DNA of 64,000 nt from Portulaca oleracea (GCA_029582165.1 CM055870.1:41193013-41257012); one strand, 5' to 3'; positions 48,098 through 59,867 are shown, counted from the first letter of the stretch. Numbers and translations: made by a program. The notes: a model not told the origin generated them from the sequence alone.

Positions 48098-49336
48098 TGT
48101 TCGGTCTCGTTTCGAGCCGAATTCTTCTCTTTAATAAGGCGTTTTTGTATGTTCTAACCCCGTGTGTTATTCGAGTTATGAGATTTTTGTAGTTTTGTAG
48201 GAAAATAAGAAAGTGATCGAAAAAGGCGAAAAAACGGAGCAAAAACTTGCCAAATCAAGGGGTGAGACAGAAGGTCTGCTCGACCGAGCAGAATGGTGGC
48301 TCGCCCGAGCAGCGCTCCTGGAGAGCAAAGAAAAATGTTCGATTAAATTTGAGCCAAAGGAGGTGAGACGGAAGTCCGCTCGACCGAGCAACATATTGGC
48401 TCTGGCCAAGCCTTCGTGCATCAACTAGGAAAAGGTCGGGAAATGACGCTAAGGCAGTGAAGGGACAGAGCCACCGCCCGAGCAGGGCCCGCCACCGAGC
48501 CGAGCTTCCGAGCCGCCAAGGAGAAGTCGCCAAGAACGAGGACACGCGACGAATGCCCGCCCGAGCAGGATTCTGGCTCGCCCGAGCCAATTCCAATTTC
48601 TGCGTACAATATGGAAACGAAGTGCTGCGTTTTGTGAAACAAACTTAGGGTATTATAAGAGTATTAGCTGCGACTCTTGTAGGAAGGTAATTAGCTGAAG
48701 CTTTTAGTTTGTACTTAGGGGTTTTTAATGCCTTCTTAATTAAACTCTACTTTCTCTCTCTAAGTTTTCTCTCTTGTCTTGTTCTTCAAGTTTTTGGGAT
48801 TCTTGAATGTAATCAATTTTCTTCAAGTAATTTTCGGCCTTCCTTAATCTTTATCATCTTATGGTTAGTTTTCATTTAATTTTGCCTTTGAAAGTTCATA
48901 GTGTTAGCCACAAAAACATCCAATCCAACTTTTAGTGAAAAGGGGGATTAAGGTTCACAAATTCCACTCTCAAGTGGGGATTTGGGGATTCTTAGTAATC
49001 CAATTCACGATTTCTTGTTTGTTCGGGAGAAATCCAAGTAGATTGAAGTTTAGTGAAAGTTTGGATCATCAAAGGTATAATCTCTTATTCCTAATTTCAT
49101 TAATTAGTCTTAGTTTTATTATTTTCTTAATTTCATGCTTTTAGTTGCTTTCATCTTTTATTGCTTTCTTAATTATTATCATGTTTAGGTTAGTTTATTG
49201 CTTTATTTACATAATCTATTGCTTTCCGCATTGAGAAAAATCCTTGTACACAAACCGATTATTTAAATCAAACCTAATACCCATCCCTGTGGACCGACAA
49301 CCCTAACTTAAAAACCACAAAAATTACAACCGAACA
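48098..49336 (+). repeat. 3' LTR of the Gag-only element
   Basis: 1239 bp, nearly identical to the 5' LTR apart from small indels in the GCTCG-rich segment. Confidence 0.95.
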
Positions 49337-51496
49337 CTTCACCCACCTTACCCAAAGCGATTGTTTATTCATCAGAATCTGCCACAGCAGACTCCCCAAA
49401 GCAGCACTAATCCAACTGTGTGCATCGCGAATGTTCAGACCACCTTCTTTTTTATACATGCAACAGGACTTCCAAGAAATAGGAGGGCTTTTTGCATCAT
49501 TTCCACCCCATAAGAAAACTCTACAGATTTTGTTCATAGCATCAATCACACCTTCTGGAATAATGAAGATTTGCCCCCAAAAAGAATGCATAGACATGAG
49601 GATACTATTCACAAGTTCTACACGACCAGCATAGGTCAATTTGTTGACAGCCCAACCCCTAAATCTGCTAGTCATTTTTGAAATTAGGAGAGAACAGTCA
49701 TGTCTGTTGAGCTTTGTGGGTTTTACAGGTACTCCCAGATATCGAAAAGGGAGTTCACCCTTCGAAAAACCACTCAAAGCAAGCGCTTGTTGAGTAAAAT
49801 CCTCTCCAGCTCCAGCAAAAATAATTTCAGATTTAATCAAATTGGGAAGTAACCCTGAGCAACTTGAGAAATGATTAATAACATCAAGAAGCAACTCGAT
49901 ACTCTTAATATCACCATAGCAAAATAAAAGGAGATCATCAGCGAAGCACTAGTGATTCAACTGGAGGGGTTTGCAGAACTGATGAAATTTGAATAAGGGA
50001 TTTTCAACAACACCCTTTAAAGCCCTACCAAGATAATTCATCACAATGACAAAGAGGAGAGGAGAGATAGGGTCACCCTGTCTCAACCCTCTACCACTCT
50101 TAAAATATCCAAAAGTAGAACCATTAAAATTAATCGAGAAGGAAGTAGAACGAACACATACCATGGTCCAGTTGATAAACTTTGAAGGTAAATGAAGCGC
50201 AAGTAGGAGTTGTCTTAAGAAATCCCAATCAACCGTGTCATATGCCTTTTGAATGTCAATCTTCAAAATACAACTAGGTCTAACGTCCTTCCGATTATAG
50301 AATCTCACCAAGTCTTCTGCAATAAGAATATTATGAATAATAGATCTCCCCTCGATAAAAGCAGCTTGTTCATCATCCACCAAATAAGGAAGCACTTCTT
50401 TAAGTCTTAGACACAATAACTTGGTAATCACTTTGTAAATTACATTGCAGCAAGATATTGGCCGAAGATCTGAAATTTTTTCAAGGTTCAACTTCTTAGG
50501 TATTAAGGTGAGTAACGTAGAGTTCATCTCCTTCAGCAATGAACCAGAAGCAAAGAAAGATTGAATAGCCTTGCAAAAATCCTTCCCAATAATAGTCCAT
50601 GATTTTTTGAAAAAAGAAGCGTTAAACCCATCAGGCCCCGGACTTTTCTGGCCATCCATAGAGAAAACCACTTCCTTAATCTCTTTATCAGAAAAAGGCT
50701 GGAGTAAAGTGTTAGCCAAATCAGAAGGAAGGATATTACCCTTCACAATATGAGACCAAGAAACCCTGCCAATGCAATTCTTCTTAGCAAAAAAATCCTC
50801 AAAGTGAGAAGATAAGAAATTACCAATAAGTGCCTGATCAGTCAACCAACAGCCCTCCTTATTAGAGATCCCAAGAATCTTTTGATGATAATGTTGAGAT
50901 TTTAGGGTTGAATAGAAGAATGCTGAGTTAGTGTCTCCTTTTTTCAGCCAATCCACTTTAGTTTTCTGCCTCAAAAGAAGATTAGCATCAGCCAGATCCT
51001 TATAATATAAGGATTTAGCATCCTCAATTTGACATTTAATTTCATCATTAGAAGGATCCATCTGGAATTTCTCTTGTAATTCACACAAAGAAATATACCT
51101 CTTCTGCGCTGATTCTATGACATTTCCATAGAAAGTTCTATGTAGAGTGGAAAGTGGTTTCTTCAGATTCTTCATCTTACATATTAAGGAAAACATGGGA
51201 GTTCCTCCAATATTTTCTCTCCAATGTTGCTTCACCACATTCAAAAAATTGGCATTTAAAGCCCACATGTCACAGAATTTGAACCTCTTTTTGTAGATAA
51301 TATTTTTCTTAGACAAGCAGAATAAGAGAGGGGAGTGATCAGAAATCCCAGGAGAAAGAACATTATACACAATATTCTCAAACAGAGCAAGAAAATCAGC
51401 ATTCATAATACCTCTATCGATGCAAGAGAATATAGTACCGTTGCTCCATGTGTATCTGCAGCCCATTTTCCGGATCTCAAGAAGATGATTATCATA
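49337..51496 (-). pseudogene. LINE copy B, 5' part (endonuclease end, RT), split by LTR element
   Basis: Minus strand; begins within the endonuclease domain (MGCRYTWSNGTIFSCIDRG, GISDHSPL), then the RT: DMDGxKSPGPDGF-type block, LRPISCCNVIYK, DIQKAYDTVDWDFLR (first catalytic Asp), GRGLRQGDPISPLLFV, then a TAG at 49949-49951 right before CFADDLLLFCYG (second catalytic Asp pair), then PFRYLGVPVKP and the GGLNIRDAHSW block. The frame is otherwise open for about 720 codons here, so B is only lightly damaged. The 5' end is truncated in the endonuclease and abuts a (TA)n/(GT)n array. Confidence 0.92.
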
Positions 51497-51506
51497 GATA
51501 TATATA

Positions 51507-51584
<78 letters not shown>
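51497..51584. repeat. (TA)n/(GT)n array between LINE B 5' end and LINE C 3' end
   Basis: TATATATATGTGTGTGTG followed by about 30 TA units, immediately next to the LINE C 3' terminus (TTGGAC on this strand). Confidence 0.95.
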
Positions 51585-51589
<5 letters not shown>

Positions 51590-52989
51590 CAAATCAATAA
51601 GATCTTTCCATTGACAAAATCAAGTACAAGATACTCGGGCATACCCGAGGGGCCATACAATTGAACCGGCCCAAGGCTCAAAACCATAACTCCACAACCG
51701 AAGTGATTAGTTCAAAACCAAAACCAACTCCTTTGACTCCGGCTTTATCCCAGTCTTGACAATTCCAATTTTCCCAAATAGGAACCGAATCGAAGATAGC
51801 ATCCCAAACTGTAGTACCAACCTGAATACTATAACTGCACTCAAAGAATAGATGCATATTAGATTCAGCTTGACACTCGCACAGAAAACACCTGTTTGCC
51901 ATTTGTAGCCCAAATCTTTGGAGTCTATCCAGTGTAGATAGCCTGCCACTCACAACTAACCATGCTATAAAACAACACTTGGGAACTCTAGGAGAATTCC
52001 AAATCAATCTGTGCCAATGAACTTCCTGATGATGATTCTTAACGAAAATATAACCCAGTTTAATGTTGTATCTCTTCCCCTTAGAAATCAAGTCTTGAAA
52101 AAGAGGAAGAAGAATATCTCTAGCCTTGAGAAGTCTCCTCCAATACCAACTAGAATTTTGTTTAATTTCACAACAAAGGATCGAGCTTCTCATCATATAA
52201 ATGTGATGGACCCAACGAATCCATAAAGCTTCCTTATTACAGAGAATTGCCACAACAAATTCCCTAAGGCTGCAACATTCCATGCTTGAGCATCACGAAT
52301 ATTTAAGCCCCCTTCTCTTTTAAAGAGACAGCATGTATCCCAAGATATATGAGGACTTCTAGAATCCGAGCGCCACAAAAAACCCCGACAAAGTTTCTCA
52401 ATTGAAGTAATAACATTCTTCGAAATGATAAAGATTTGAGCCCAATATGTATGTATTGACATAAGAATGCTATTAATTAACTCAACTCTACCTGCATAGA
52501 TAAGTTTCCTGACAGCCCAACCTTGAACTCTTTTTGTCATTTTTTTCTATAAGCACAGCACAATCGTGCCTGTTCAATCGAAAAGGCTTTATAGGAACAC
52601 CAAGATAACGAAAGGGAAGATGACCCTCTTTAAAATTCAGAAGGGCCAGGATATTCTCCTTAACCTCCTCATCAACATTAGCAAAAATAATATCAGACTT
52701 TGAAGCATTAGGAAGAAGCCCCGAAGCAGCCGAGAAGTGTTTCATAGCAGCATATAATATCATCACTCTCGGTATTTCCATAACAGAACATGAGCAAGTC
52801 ATCCGCAAAACAAAGATGAGTTAGTTTCAAACCAGTACAAAACTGGTGAAACTTGAAATTAGGCACATCAGTAAAGCTCTTAATGGTTCTGTCCAAGTAG
52901 TCCATAACAATAACAAATAAAAGTGGAGAAATAGGGTCACCTTGTCGAAGCTCGCGTCCACTCTTAAAATAGCCATATGTAGAACCATT

Positions 52990-52992
<3 letters not shown>
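51585..52992 (-). pseudogene. LINE copy C: 5'-truncated RT end, zf-RVT, 3' tail
   Basis: Starts in RT at NGSTYGYFKSGRELRQGDP next to (TA)n (52992), keeps CFADDLLMFCYGN, PFRYLGVPIKPF, GGLNIRDAQAW, and the zf-RVT domain VPKCCFIAWLVVSGRLSTLDR with CECQAESNMHLFFEC (shown in part), with several frameshifts between 52.8 and 52.2 kb. The 3' tail contains CTCGGGTATGCCCGAGTATC (minus strand) and ends GATTTGTCCAA at (TA)n. Confidence 0.9.

Positions 52993-53059
<67 letters not shown>
52993..53059. repeat. (AT)n array between LINE C 5' end and LINE D 3' end
   Basis: About 34 AT units without interruption. Confidence 0.95.
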
Positions 53060-53064
<5 letters not shown>

Positions 53065-53207
53065 CAAATCAGTAAGATTTTCCATTAACAAAATCAAGTA
53101 CAAGATACTTGGGCATACCCGAGGGGCCACAACAATAGAGCCGACCCAAAGATCAAAACACTAAGAATATCCAACTCACTCCATTCGAGCAACACAAAAT
53201 CCAAACA

Positions 53208-56200
53208 CTAATATAGTCTCAAATTAATATCAGATTTAATAGAAAGACAAACAAAAGCAGGATCGTGAGAAACATTTTGATGAAGTCTTCTGTTTCTCTC
53301 TCCCCACACATGGTAGATTATAGCTGACAGCACAAATCTTTCCTTCTTTCCTTTGAAACCAGCAGATTGCCAATCTTGACTATTCCATTTACTCCAATTA
53401 GGAACAGAACCAAATAATGAATACCAAATATCACTACCAACATGGATAGCAAATTCACATTCAAAGAAAATATGTGAATTCGATTCAGCTTGGCATTCAC
53501 ACAAGAAGCATATGTTAACCAGTTGCAAACCAAATTTTTGGGATCTGTCTGTGGTAGGCAGCCTCCCATTAACAACCATCCATTCAATAAAAGCACATTT
53601 AGGGATCCTTAGATTACTCCAGATCAAATTGTCCCAAAACACCTTCTGATTGTGATCCTTCACAAAGTCATAACCACATCTTATAGTATACTTCTTACCT
53701 TCTGAAATCAACTTCTGAAAAAGAGGAAGAAGACAATCTCTTGCTTTCAAAAGTCTCCTCCAATACCAACTTGCATTTTTCTTGACTTCACAGCTTAAAA
53801 TCGAGCTCTTCTTCATATATATATGGTGTACCTAGCGAATCCAAAGAGCTTCCTTATTGTTTAGGATCTGCCAAATAATATTACCCAATGCAGCTATATT
53901 CCAAGCTTGGGCATCCCTCTAATTCAGACCCCCTTCCTTCCCGAACAAACAACAAGTATTCCAAGATATGGGTGGAGCTCTCGTTTCAGACCCCCAGAGG
54001 AAACCTCTACATAATTTTTCAATTGATACAATAACATTTTTAGGAATAATAAAGATTTGAGCCCAATATGTGTGAATAGACATAAGAATGCTATTAATCA
54101 ACTCAATTCTACCCGCATAAACAAGCTTCCTCACAGCCCATCCTTGTATTCTTTTAGTCATCTTCTCAATAAGAACAGAACTGTCATGCCTATTTACACG
54201 AAAAGGCTTGATTGGAACACCAAGGTACCGAAAAGGCAAGTGAGCCTCCTTGAAAGCCAAATAATCCAATATTTTCTTCTTCTCAATAAGATCAACATTT
54301 GCAAATATAATATCAGATTTTAAAGAGTTTGGATTAAGCCCAGAAACTTCAGAAAAGTGGTTCAAAGCATCAGATAAAATCAACACACTTTCAGAATTCC
54401 CATAGCAGAACATGAGCAAGTCATCCGCAAAACACAGGTGTGTCAGTTTCAATGAAGAGCAGAACTGATGGAATCTGAAATTAGGTTCTTTTGTGTAGCT
54501 CTTAATAGTTATATCAAGATAGTCCATGACTAAGACAAATAAAAGTGGAGAAATAGGATCACCTTGACGAAGACCCCGACCACTTTTAAAGAATCCATAT
54601 GTAGAACCATTGAAACCCACAGAAAAGGTAGCTGACGACACACATATCATAATGAGTTCAACAAATTTCCAGGGAAAATTCAGTGCTAGAAGGAGATTCC
54701 GTAGAAAATCCCAATCCACAGTGTCGTATGCTTTTTGAATATCCACTTTGAATAAGCAGCTTGGCTGTGCACCCTTTCTGTTGTAAAATCTAACAAGATC
54801 CTCTGCCACAAGAATATTATGCAGAATTGACCTGCCTTCAACAAAAGCAGCTTGAGAAATATCAATTAGGTCAGGAAGAACCTCTTGAAGTCTAGTGCAA
54901 ATAACCTTTGTAATAGCCTTGTATAAAACATTGCAACAAGCAATAGGTCTCAAATCACCAACTTTAGTAGGACTATTAACCTTTGGCACTATAGTAAGGA
55001 TTGTATTGTTCACCTCTTTAAGTAACTTTCCGGAGGAAAAGAAACTTTTAATAGCAGAAATAACATCCTTACCCACCATAGACCAAGAGGATTTATAAAA
55101 TGAAGCACTAAAACCATCAGGACCTGGACATTTAGACCCATCCATATCAAAAAATGCATTTTTGATCTCAGCATCTGTGACTGGTTTCAAAAGTTTCTCA
55201 TGAAAAGAGCTATCCAATCTCTTGCCTTGAGCAATGATATCAAATCTAACAAGGATGTTTGGCAAAGAAAGCTTTAGAATGATCTGCAAGAAATAGCCCA
55301 ATACCCTTCTCATTGTGCATAAGTATTCCTTCATGATTTTCCAAAGACAAAACTCTATTCTGATATTGTCTTGCCTTTAACATAGAATAGAAGAATGTTG
55401 TATTCTTGTCTCCCTTTCTTGACCAGTCAGCTTTTGTCCTTTGTTTCATCAACTTCGTAGCAGCATTTAAAGATTTTTGATACTCTAGTGTAGCAGCTTC
55501 AGCTTCCTCAAGTAGCTTATGATCATCAGGCCATTTCATATAATTCTCCTGTGTAGAGATCATACATTCATAGTCTTGCTGGGCTCTTTGAAAAATATCT
55601 CCAAAAGAAGTCCTATGAAGAGATGATAAAGGGCCTTTAAGTAACTTCAACTTGGATACCAGGCTAAACATAGGAGTACCTGTTATATTCTGCCTCCATA
55701 CATCAGAAACTGTACCAATGTAAGTTGGAGAATCAACCCACATACTGTAGAACTTGAATCTTCTTTTGGGTCTTTGAATCTGGGAGTTCAGCTGAATGAC
55801 CAAAGGAGAATGGTCTGAAATACCATGAGCAAGAGCCATATAAGAAATAGAACCAAAATGATTGAGACCCTCTGAGTTCACTAGAGCATGATCAATGCAG
55901 GAAAACACCTTCTTATTATGCCATGTATATCTAATCCCCGCGTATTTCACCTCACATATTTGAAAATCATTCAAAAAACTCCTAAAATCAATGACCTCTT
56001 CAGCAGATATCTGTATACCACCAATTCTGCCATCAAACTCCAATACATGATTGAAATCTCCAACTATTATCCAAGGCATTGTACAATTTGATGCAATATT
56101 TGAAAGACCATCCAAGAGAAGTTTCCGAGACCCCAGATCATTATCTCCATAAACACAGGTTATCAGCACCTCAGAATGACCATAAGAAATCTTGCAATGT

Positions 56201-56469
56201 ATAAATTGATTATGAATCTTAAGAGCTTGGACTGAAAGACCTCCCCTCCATAGCACCCAAATTCTGCTCCTTTGAGTATTAGAAGCATTATGCAACAGAC
56301 TCCAGCCAGCACAAATGCTATCCTTTATAGACTCACATTTCTCCACAATCACCTTAGTTTCCATCAACCCAATAAGATTGAAATTATTCAATTGAAGGAA
56401 GTGTTTCACTCCCTCCTGTTTTTTGGGGCCATTCAAACCCCTTACGTTCCAAGAAAGGAACCTATCCAT
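53208..56469 (-). pseudogene. LINE D ORF2: APE endonuclease, reverse transcriptase, zf-RVT
   Basis: About 1087 codons. ATG at 56469 opens MDRFLSWNVRGLNGPKK. Endonuclease motifs in order: NVRGLNG, METKV, CVYGDND, IIVGDFNHVL, YTWHNKKVFSCIDHALV, GISDHSPLV. RT: MDGSKCPGPDGFSASFYK, LRPIACCNVLYKAITK, DIQKAYDTVDWDF, GRGLRQGDPISPLLFVLVMDY, CFADDLLMFCYGN. C-terminal zf-RVT: CAFIEWMVVNGRLPTTDR, CECQAESNSHIFFEC, YHVWGERNRRLHQN. Damage: one frameshift near 55255, TAG at 53917-53919 and TAG near 53833. Target-primed reverse transcription is the family mechanism. The start is chosen because copy F starts at the homologous ATG. Confidence 0.93.
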
Positions 56470-56862
56470 TACCATTTGAAACACTAGTGCAAGGAATAAC
56501 ACTCTCCTCAACCAATCCACATTCAGGAATGGGAGTGAGAGCAACAGGCCACGACCCTACCACAATTTCAGAGATAATTGGAGTGTTAGGCCTGTTATTC
56601 CCCCTTTTAGGCACCTTTTGCTGAGAAACAGTCGAAGTTGTAGTGTTTGCTGCACATCCAGGTTGTTGTTGTTTTTGCTTCCAATTATTACTGCTCTTCT
56701 TCCTGCAAGTATTCTCACGGTGACCAAACATTTTGCATTCAGAACATATCACAGGTCGCCGTTCATATTCTACTTTCTGAGAGTAAGCATGCCCATCTTC
56801 GTCAATTAAGGGAATGGATTCTGGAAATGTATGATCAATTTCCATTTTGACAAGTATACGAG

Positions 56863-56864
<2 letters not shown>
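56462..56864 (-). pseudogene. LINE D ORF1, C-terminal part with CCHC knuckle
   Basis: Reads ARILVKMEIDHTFPESIPL, then CSECKMFGHRENTC (CX2CX4HX4C), a basic Gln-rich linker and GSWPVALTPIPECG, ending TAG at 56464-56462. The last 8 bases overlap the ORF2 start (ATGGATAG). Nucleic-acid-binding ORF1 of plant L1 elements (DUF4283/zf-CCHC_4 type). The N-terminal half is lost to 5' truncation at the (TA)n array. Confidence 0.88.
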
Positions 56865-56913
<49 letters not shown>

Positions 56914-56920
56914 CACACAC

Positions 56921-56950
<30 letters not shown>
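56865..56950. repeat. (AT)n array between LINE D 5' end and LINE E 5' end
   Basis: AT units with a few CA interruptions (ATACACACACAT). D lies on the minus strand to the left, E on the plus strand to the right. Confidence 0.95.
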
Positions 56951-56953
<3 letters not shown>

Positions 56954-57755
56954 ATACTTTGGCAAATTGTGATGAACAAGGAAGCGTTATGGATCAGATG
57001 GGTGAAGAACTTGTATTAGAAGAAACAGTCTATTTGGGATTGTGAAGTTAAGCAGAATGCTAGTTGGTACTGGCGTAGATTGATTGGAATTAGAGATGAT
57101 CTGAAATCTCTGTTTCAAGATCTCTATGTGAGGAATATGAATTACAAGATTAAAGATGGGTATCAATTCCTAAAGGATCATAAAAAGAGGAGGTTGTTTG
57201 GCATTCTCTTGTCTGGCACAAGAGGACTGTTCCAAAGTTTGCTTTTGTATTCTGGATGTTAATCCTGCAAAAGTTGGTCTGTTTGGATCGGTTGCAAAAA
57301 TTTGGGACTGCTTTGGCAAATCGCTGTTTTTTATGCAAGGAAAAGAGGAAACAAATCTCCATCTTTTGTTTCATTGTTCTTTTGTCCAGGAGGTGTTCTT
57401 GAGTGTGTACAAGGAGCTGAATTTGCAGCATCAAATTAGATCTGAAAACCTCTACTGGTTCTCGGGGCTGAGTAAGAAGCAAAAAGATCTTCATGCATTG
57501 GTATCTGCAGCAGTATATTACCATGTGTGGCAGGAACGAAATCTTAGGATCTTCAAGAATTTGGAGAAAAAAATGTATTGGTTTGACGTTTGTAATATCA
57601 GCTGATGTTTTGTTCAAAACCAGCTGAGTTTTGTTTTGATCCATTTTGTTTGAGTTTGTTGTTGGTGCTGTGTAGTGGTATTCTGGGGGTTGATTAAGTT
57701 TCCCCTGTTTAGGTTGTAATTCGTTTTTTTAATAAAAAAATTCTCACGTTTTTTT

Positions 57756-57757
<2 letters not shown>
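56951..57757 (+). pseudogene. LINE copy E: 5'-truncated, zf-RVT domain
   Basis: Plus strand, starts ILWQIVMNKEALWIRWV (homologous to the LLWQI...LWVRWV block of B) directly after (AT)n, then SIWDCEVKQNASWYWRRL, NYKIKDGYQFLKDH and, after a frameshift near 57200, a diverged zf-RVT domain (CSFVQEV, YYHVWQERNLRIFKNLEK). The stop is at about 57605. Its 3'UTR differs from A, C and D and contains AATAAAAAAA before ending CCATATATAT. It is a distinct subfamily that also ends in (TA)n. Confidence 0.85.

Positions 57758-57809
<52 letters not shown>
57758..57809. repeat. (TA)n array between LINE E 3' end and LINE F 5' end
   Basis: About 26 TA units. Confidence 0.95.
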
Positions 57810-57811
<2 letters not shown>

Positions 57812-57837
57812 CGAAAATGCCCTAGAGCACTACAGCG

Positions 57838-59025
57838 ATGGGGCGATCGCGGGGGAAGAAAAGAGCCGCCAAATCTGCCAAGAAATCAAAGAACTCTATT
57901 GATTTTGAGTCACCAGAAGTCTTGATTTTGAAGTCGGCTAGCTTTGAGGATCATTTTGATTCTAATTTTGTGGAACCTGAAAAGGAGGATGAAGAATCGA
58001 CACCGATTCTACAAATCACCATGGGTGAATCTTTTCAATCGGGACAATCATCGGAGAATTCTAAGGAAGTTCATATCTCGACTGAGGATCCAGAAGTGTG
58101 TTCCGAGGAAGATGATTCGATGAGACTCGACTTTATTCCTCCATTGGAGGTTGAAGGTATTCGTACACATCAAATTTCTTCTGATGATATTGAATCGGAG
58201 GTTATACTCTGGGAATCTTCCATTTTGGGTTATGTTTTGGGAGCTAGGCCTCCATTATCGCTTATGGAGATGTTTGCTAAAAGAATGTGGGGCTCGGAGG
58301 GCCTGGATAAAGTTGTTTGGAGCAAGGATGGAACATTTATATTCAGATTCGTTTCTGTGTAAGCTCGAGATAAAATCCTTGCTAAACATGTAGTATATTT
58401 TGATAAGAAACCCCTCTTATTGAAGGCTTGGTCTCTTGGTGATTCTACAGCTCCAGACAAGGATTTTGCTGTTCCTGTTTGTGTGAAATTACCAGGTTTA
58501 CACTGGAAATTCTGGAGTAAGGAAAGCCTTAGTAAGATTAGGAGTATTCTGGGAAATCCTTTATTGGTTGATTCATACACTAAGGAAAAGATAATGATGA
58601 GATTTGCTCGAATTCTGGTTAAAATGGATATTGAGAAACCTTTTCCTGAATTTGTTCCATTAATTGATGAGGAAGGTTTTCTTTATACTCAGAAGGTAGA
58701 GTATGAATGGCGTCCTGTCAAATGTACTGATTACAAGATGTTTGGACACAGAGCTGATTCATGCAGGAAGAAGAATGGAAATCAACAATGGAAGCAAAAA
58801 CAACCTACTCCTTCTCCAGTAGTGAATGCTACTACTATCAATCAGAAGGATTCCCAAAAGGTTTCTCAGCAGGTGCCTAAAAAGGGGAACAACAGGCCAG
58901 ACACTCCTATTAACACTGAGTTTATTGCTGGTTCATGGCCTATCACTCTTACTCCCATTCGTAAATTAGGTATGGTTGAGGGGATTGATGTTCCTTGCAC
59001 CAGTAAGGTATCTTCAAATGGATAA
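57838..59025 (+). pseudogene. LINE F ORF1 (DUF4283 / CCHC type), one stop
   Basis: 396-codon frame from ATG 57838 to TAA 59023-59025, broken only by TAA at 58360-58362. N-terminus is Lys/Ser-rich (MGRSRGKKRAAKSAKKSKN) and then acidic. The middle part (KAWSLGDSTAPDKDFAVPVC, GLHWKFWSKESLSKI) matches the DUF4283 region of plant LINE ORF1. The knuckle reads CTDYKMFGHRADSC: the second Cys, present in copy D, is Tyr here, so zinc binding is probably lost. ORF1 binds the element RNA in this family. It overlaps ORF2 by 8 bases. Confidence 0.88.
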
Positions 59026-59867
59026 ATTCTTATCTTTAAATGTTAGAGGGTTGAATGGCCCTAAGAAACAGGATGGAATAAAACAATTTCTTCATATGAA
59101 TAAGTTTGAGCTTGTTGGTTTGTTTGAGACCAAAGTTTCTGCTGAAAACTGTGAAACAATCAAGATTCAGGAATAATATATGTTGTGGTTAGAATTTGGT
59201 GCATAATGCCTCTAATACTTGCAGAAGTAGAATTTGGGTGTTATGGAGGGAGGTCTTTTAGTCCAAGTACTTAACATTCAACATCAATTTATCCATTGCA
59301 AAATCTATTGTGGCCTTACTGAGCTATTGATCACTTTTGTGTATGGAGATAATGATTTGGACAAGCGCAAGGTTCTTTGGGACGATTTGGCCAAGATTGT
59401 AATAAGTTGTGATAAGCCTTGGATTATTTCTGGCGATTTTAATTATGTGCTAAATTTTGAGGATAGAATTGGTGGTATTCAAATTACTGCGGAGGAGGTA
59501 ATAGATTTCAGGAGCTTCATATCAGACTACCAAATTTGTGAAGTGAAACATTTTGGTCACAGATACACATGGCACAATAAAAGAATTTTTTCTTGTATTG
59601 ACTGAGTGTTGATCAATGCAGAAGGATTAGAGAAGTTTGAATCTATTCATTATGAAGTTCTTGCACATGGTATATCTGACCACTCTCCATTGATTATTCA
59701 TTTGGATTCTCAGCTTAAGAGACCAAAGAGAAGATTAAAATTTTGTAATATGTGGATAGATTCATCCTCTTTTGGTCCTATTGTTTCTGATGTGTGGAAG
59801 CAAGATTGTGCAGGTACACCAATGTTTCGTTTGGTCTCCAAAGTGAAACGTTTAAAGGGTCCTTTAT
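59018..59867 (+). pseudogene. LINE F ORF2, endonuclease domain only
   Basis: ATG 59018-59020 opens MDKFLSLNVRGLNGPKK, homologous to copy D. A disrupted patch with stops spans 59174-59234. Then VYGDNDLDKRK, IISGDFNYVL, YTWHNKRIFSCID followed by TGA at 59603-59605, and GISDHSPL. The coding ends at the Gypsy insertion. No RT remains in the window. Confidence 0.88.

Larger units (their letters stand above)
43226..49336 (+). mobile_element. Young non-autonomous LTR retrotransposon (Gag-only) in LINE B
   Basis: LTRs 43226-44470 and 48098-49336 begin TGTTCGGTCTCG and end ACAACCGAACA. The flanking 5-bp duplication CTTCA is perfect (43221-43225 and 49337-49341). The primer site is TGGCGCCGTTGCCGGGGA at 44472, a tRNA-Asp-type PBS seen in plant Gypsy elements. 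A purine tract TGTGTGGGAGTGG lies just before the 3' LTR. The interior codes for one Gag-like protein and no pol. The two LTRs differ by few changes, so insertion is recent. Confidence 0.95.
53060..56864 (-). mobile_element. LINE copy D: nearly full-length L1-type element
   Basis: From part of ORF1 (5' end at a (TA)n array, 56864) through complete ORF2 to the 3' end ACTGATTTGTCCAA at the (TA)n array at 53060. No poly(A) tail; the element ends straight in TA units. Confidence 0.93.
57810..59867 (+). mobile_element. LINE copy F: 5' portion, interrupted by Gypsy element
   Basis: Begins TACGAAAATGCCC right after (TA)n, 28 bases before the ORF1 ATG, so this copy keeps an apparently complete 5' coding start. 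ORF2 is cut at RLKGPLL by the LTR start at 59868; the remainder presumably lies beyond the window. Confidence 0.9.
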
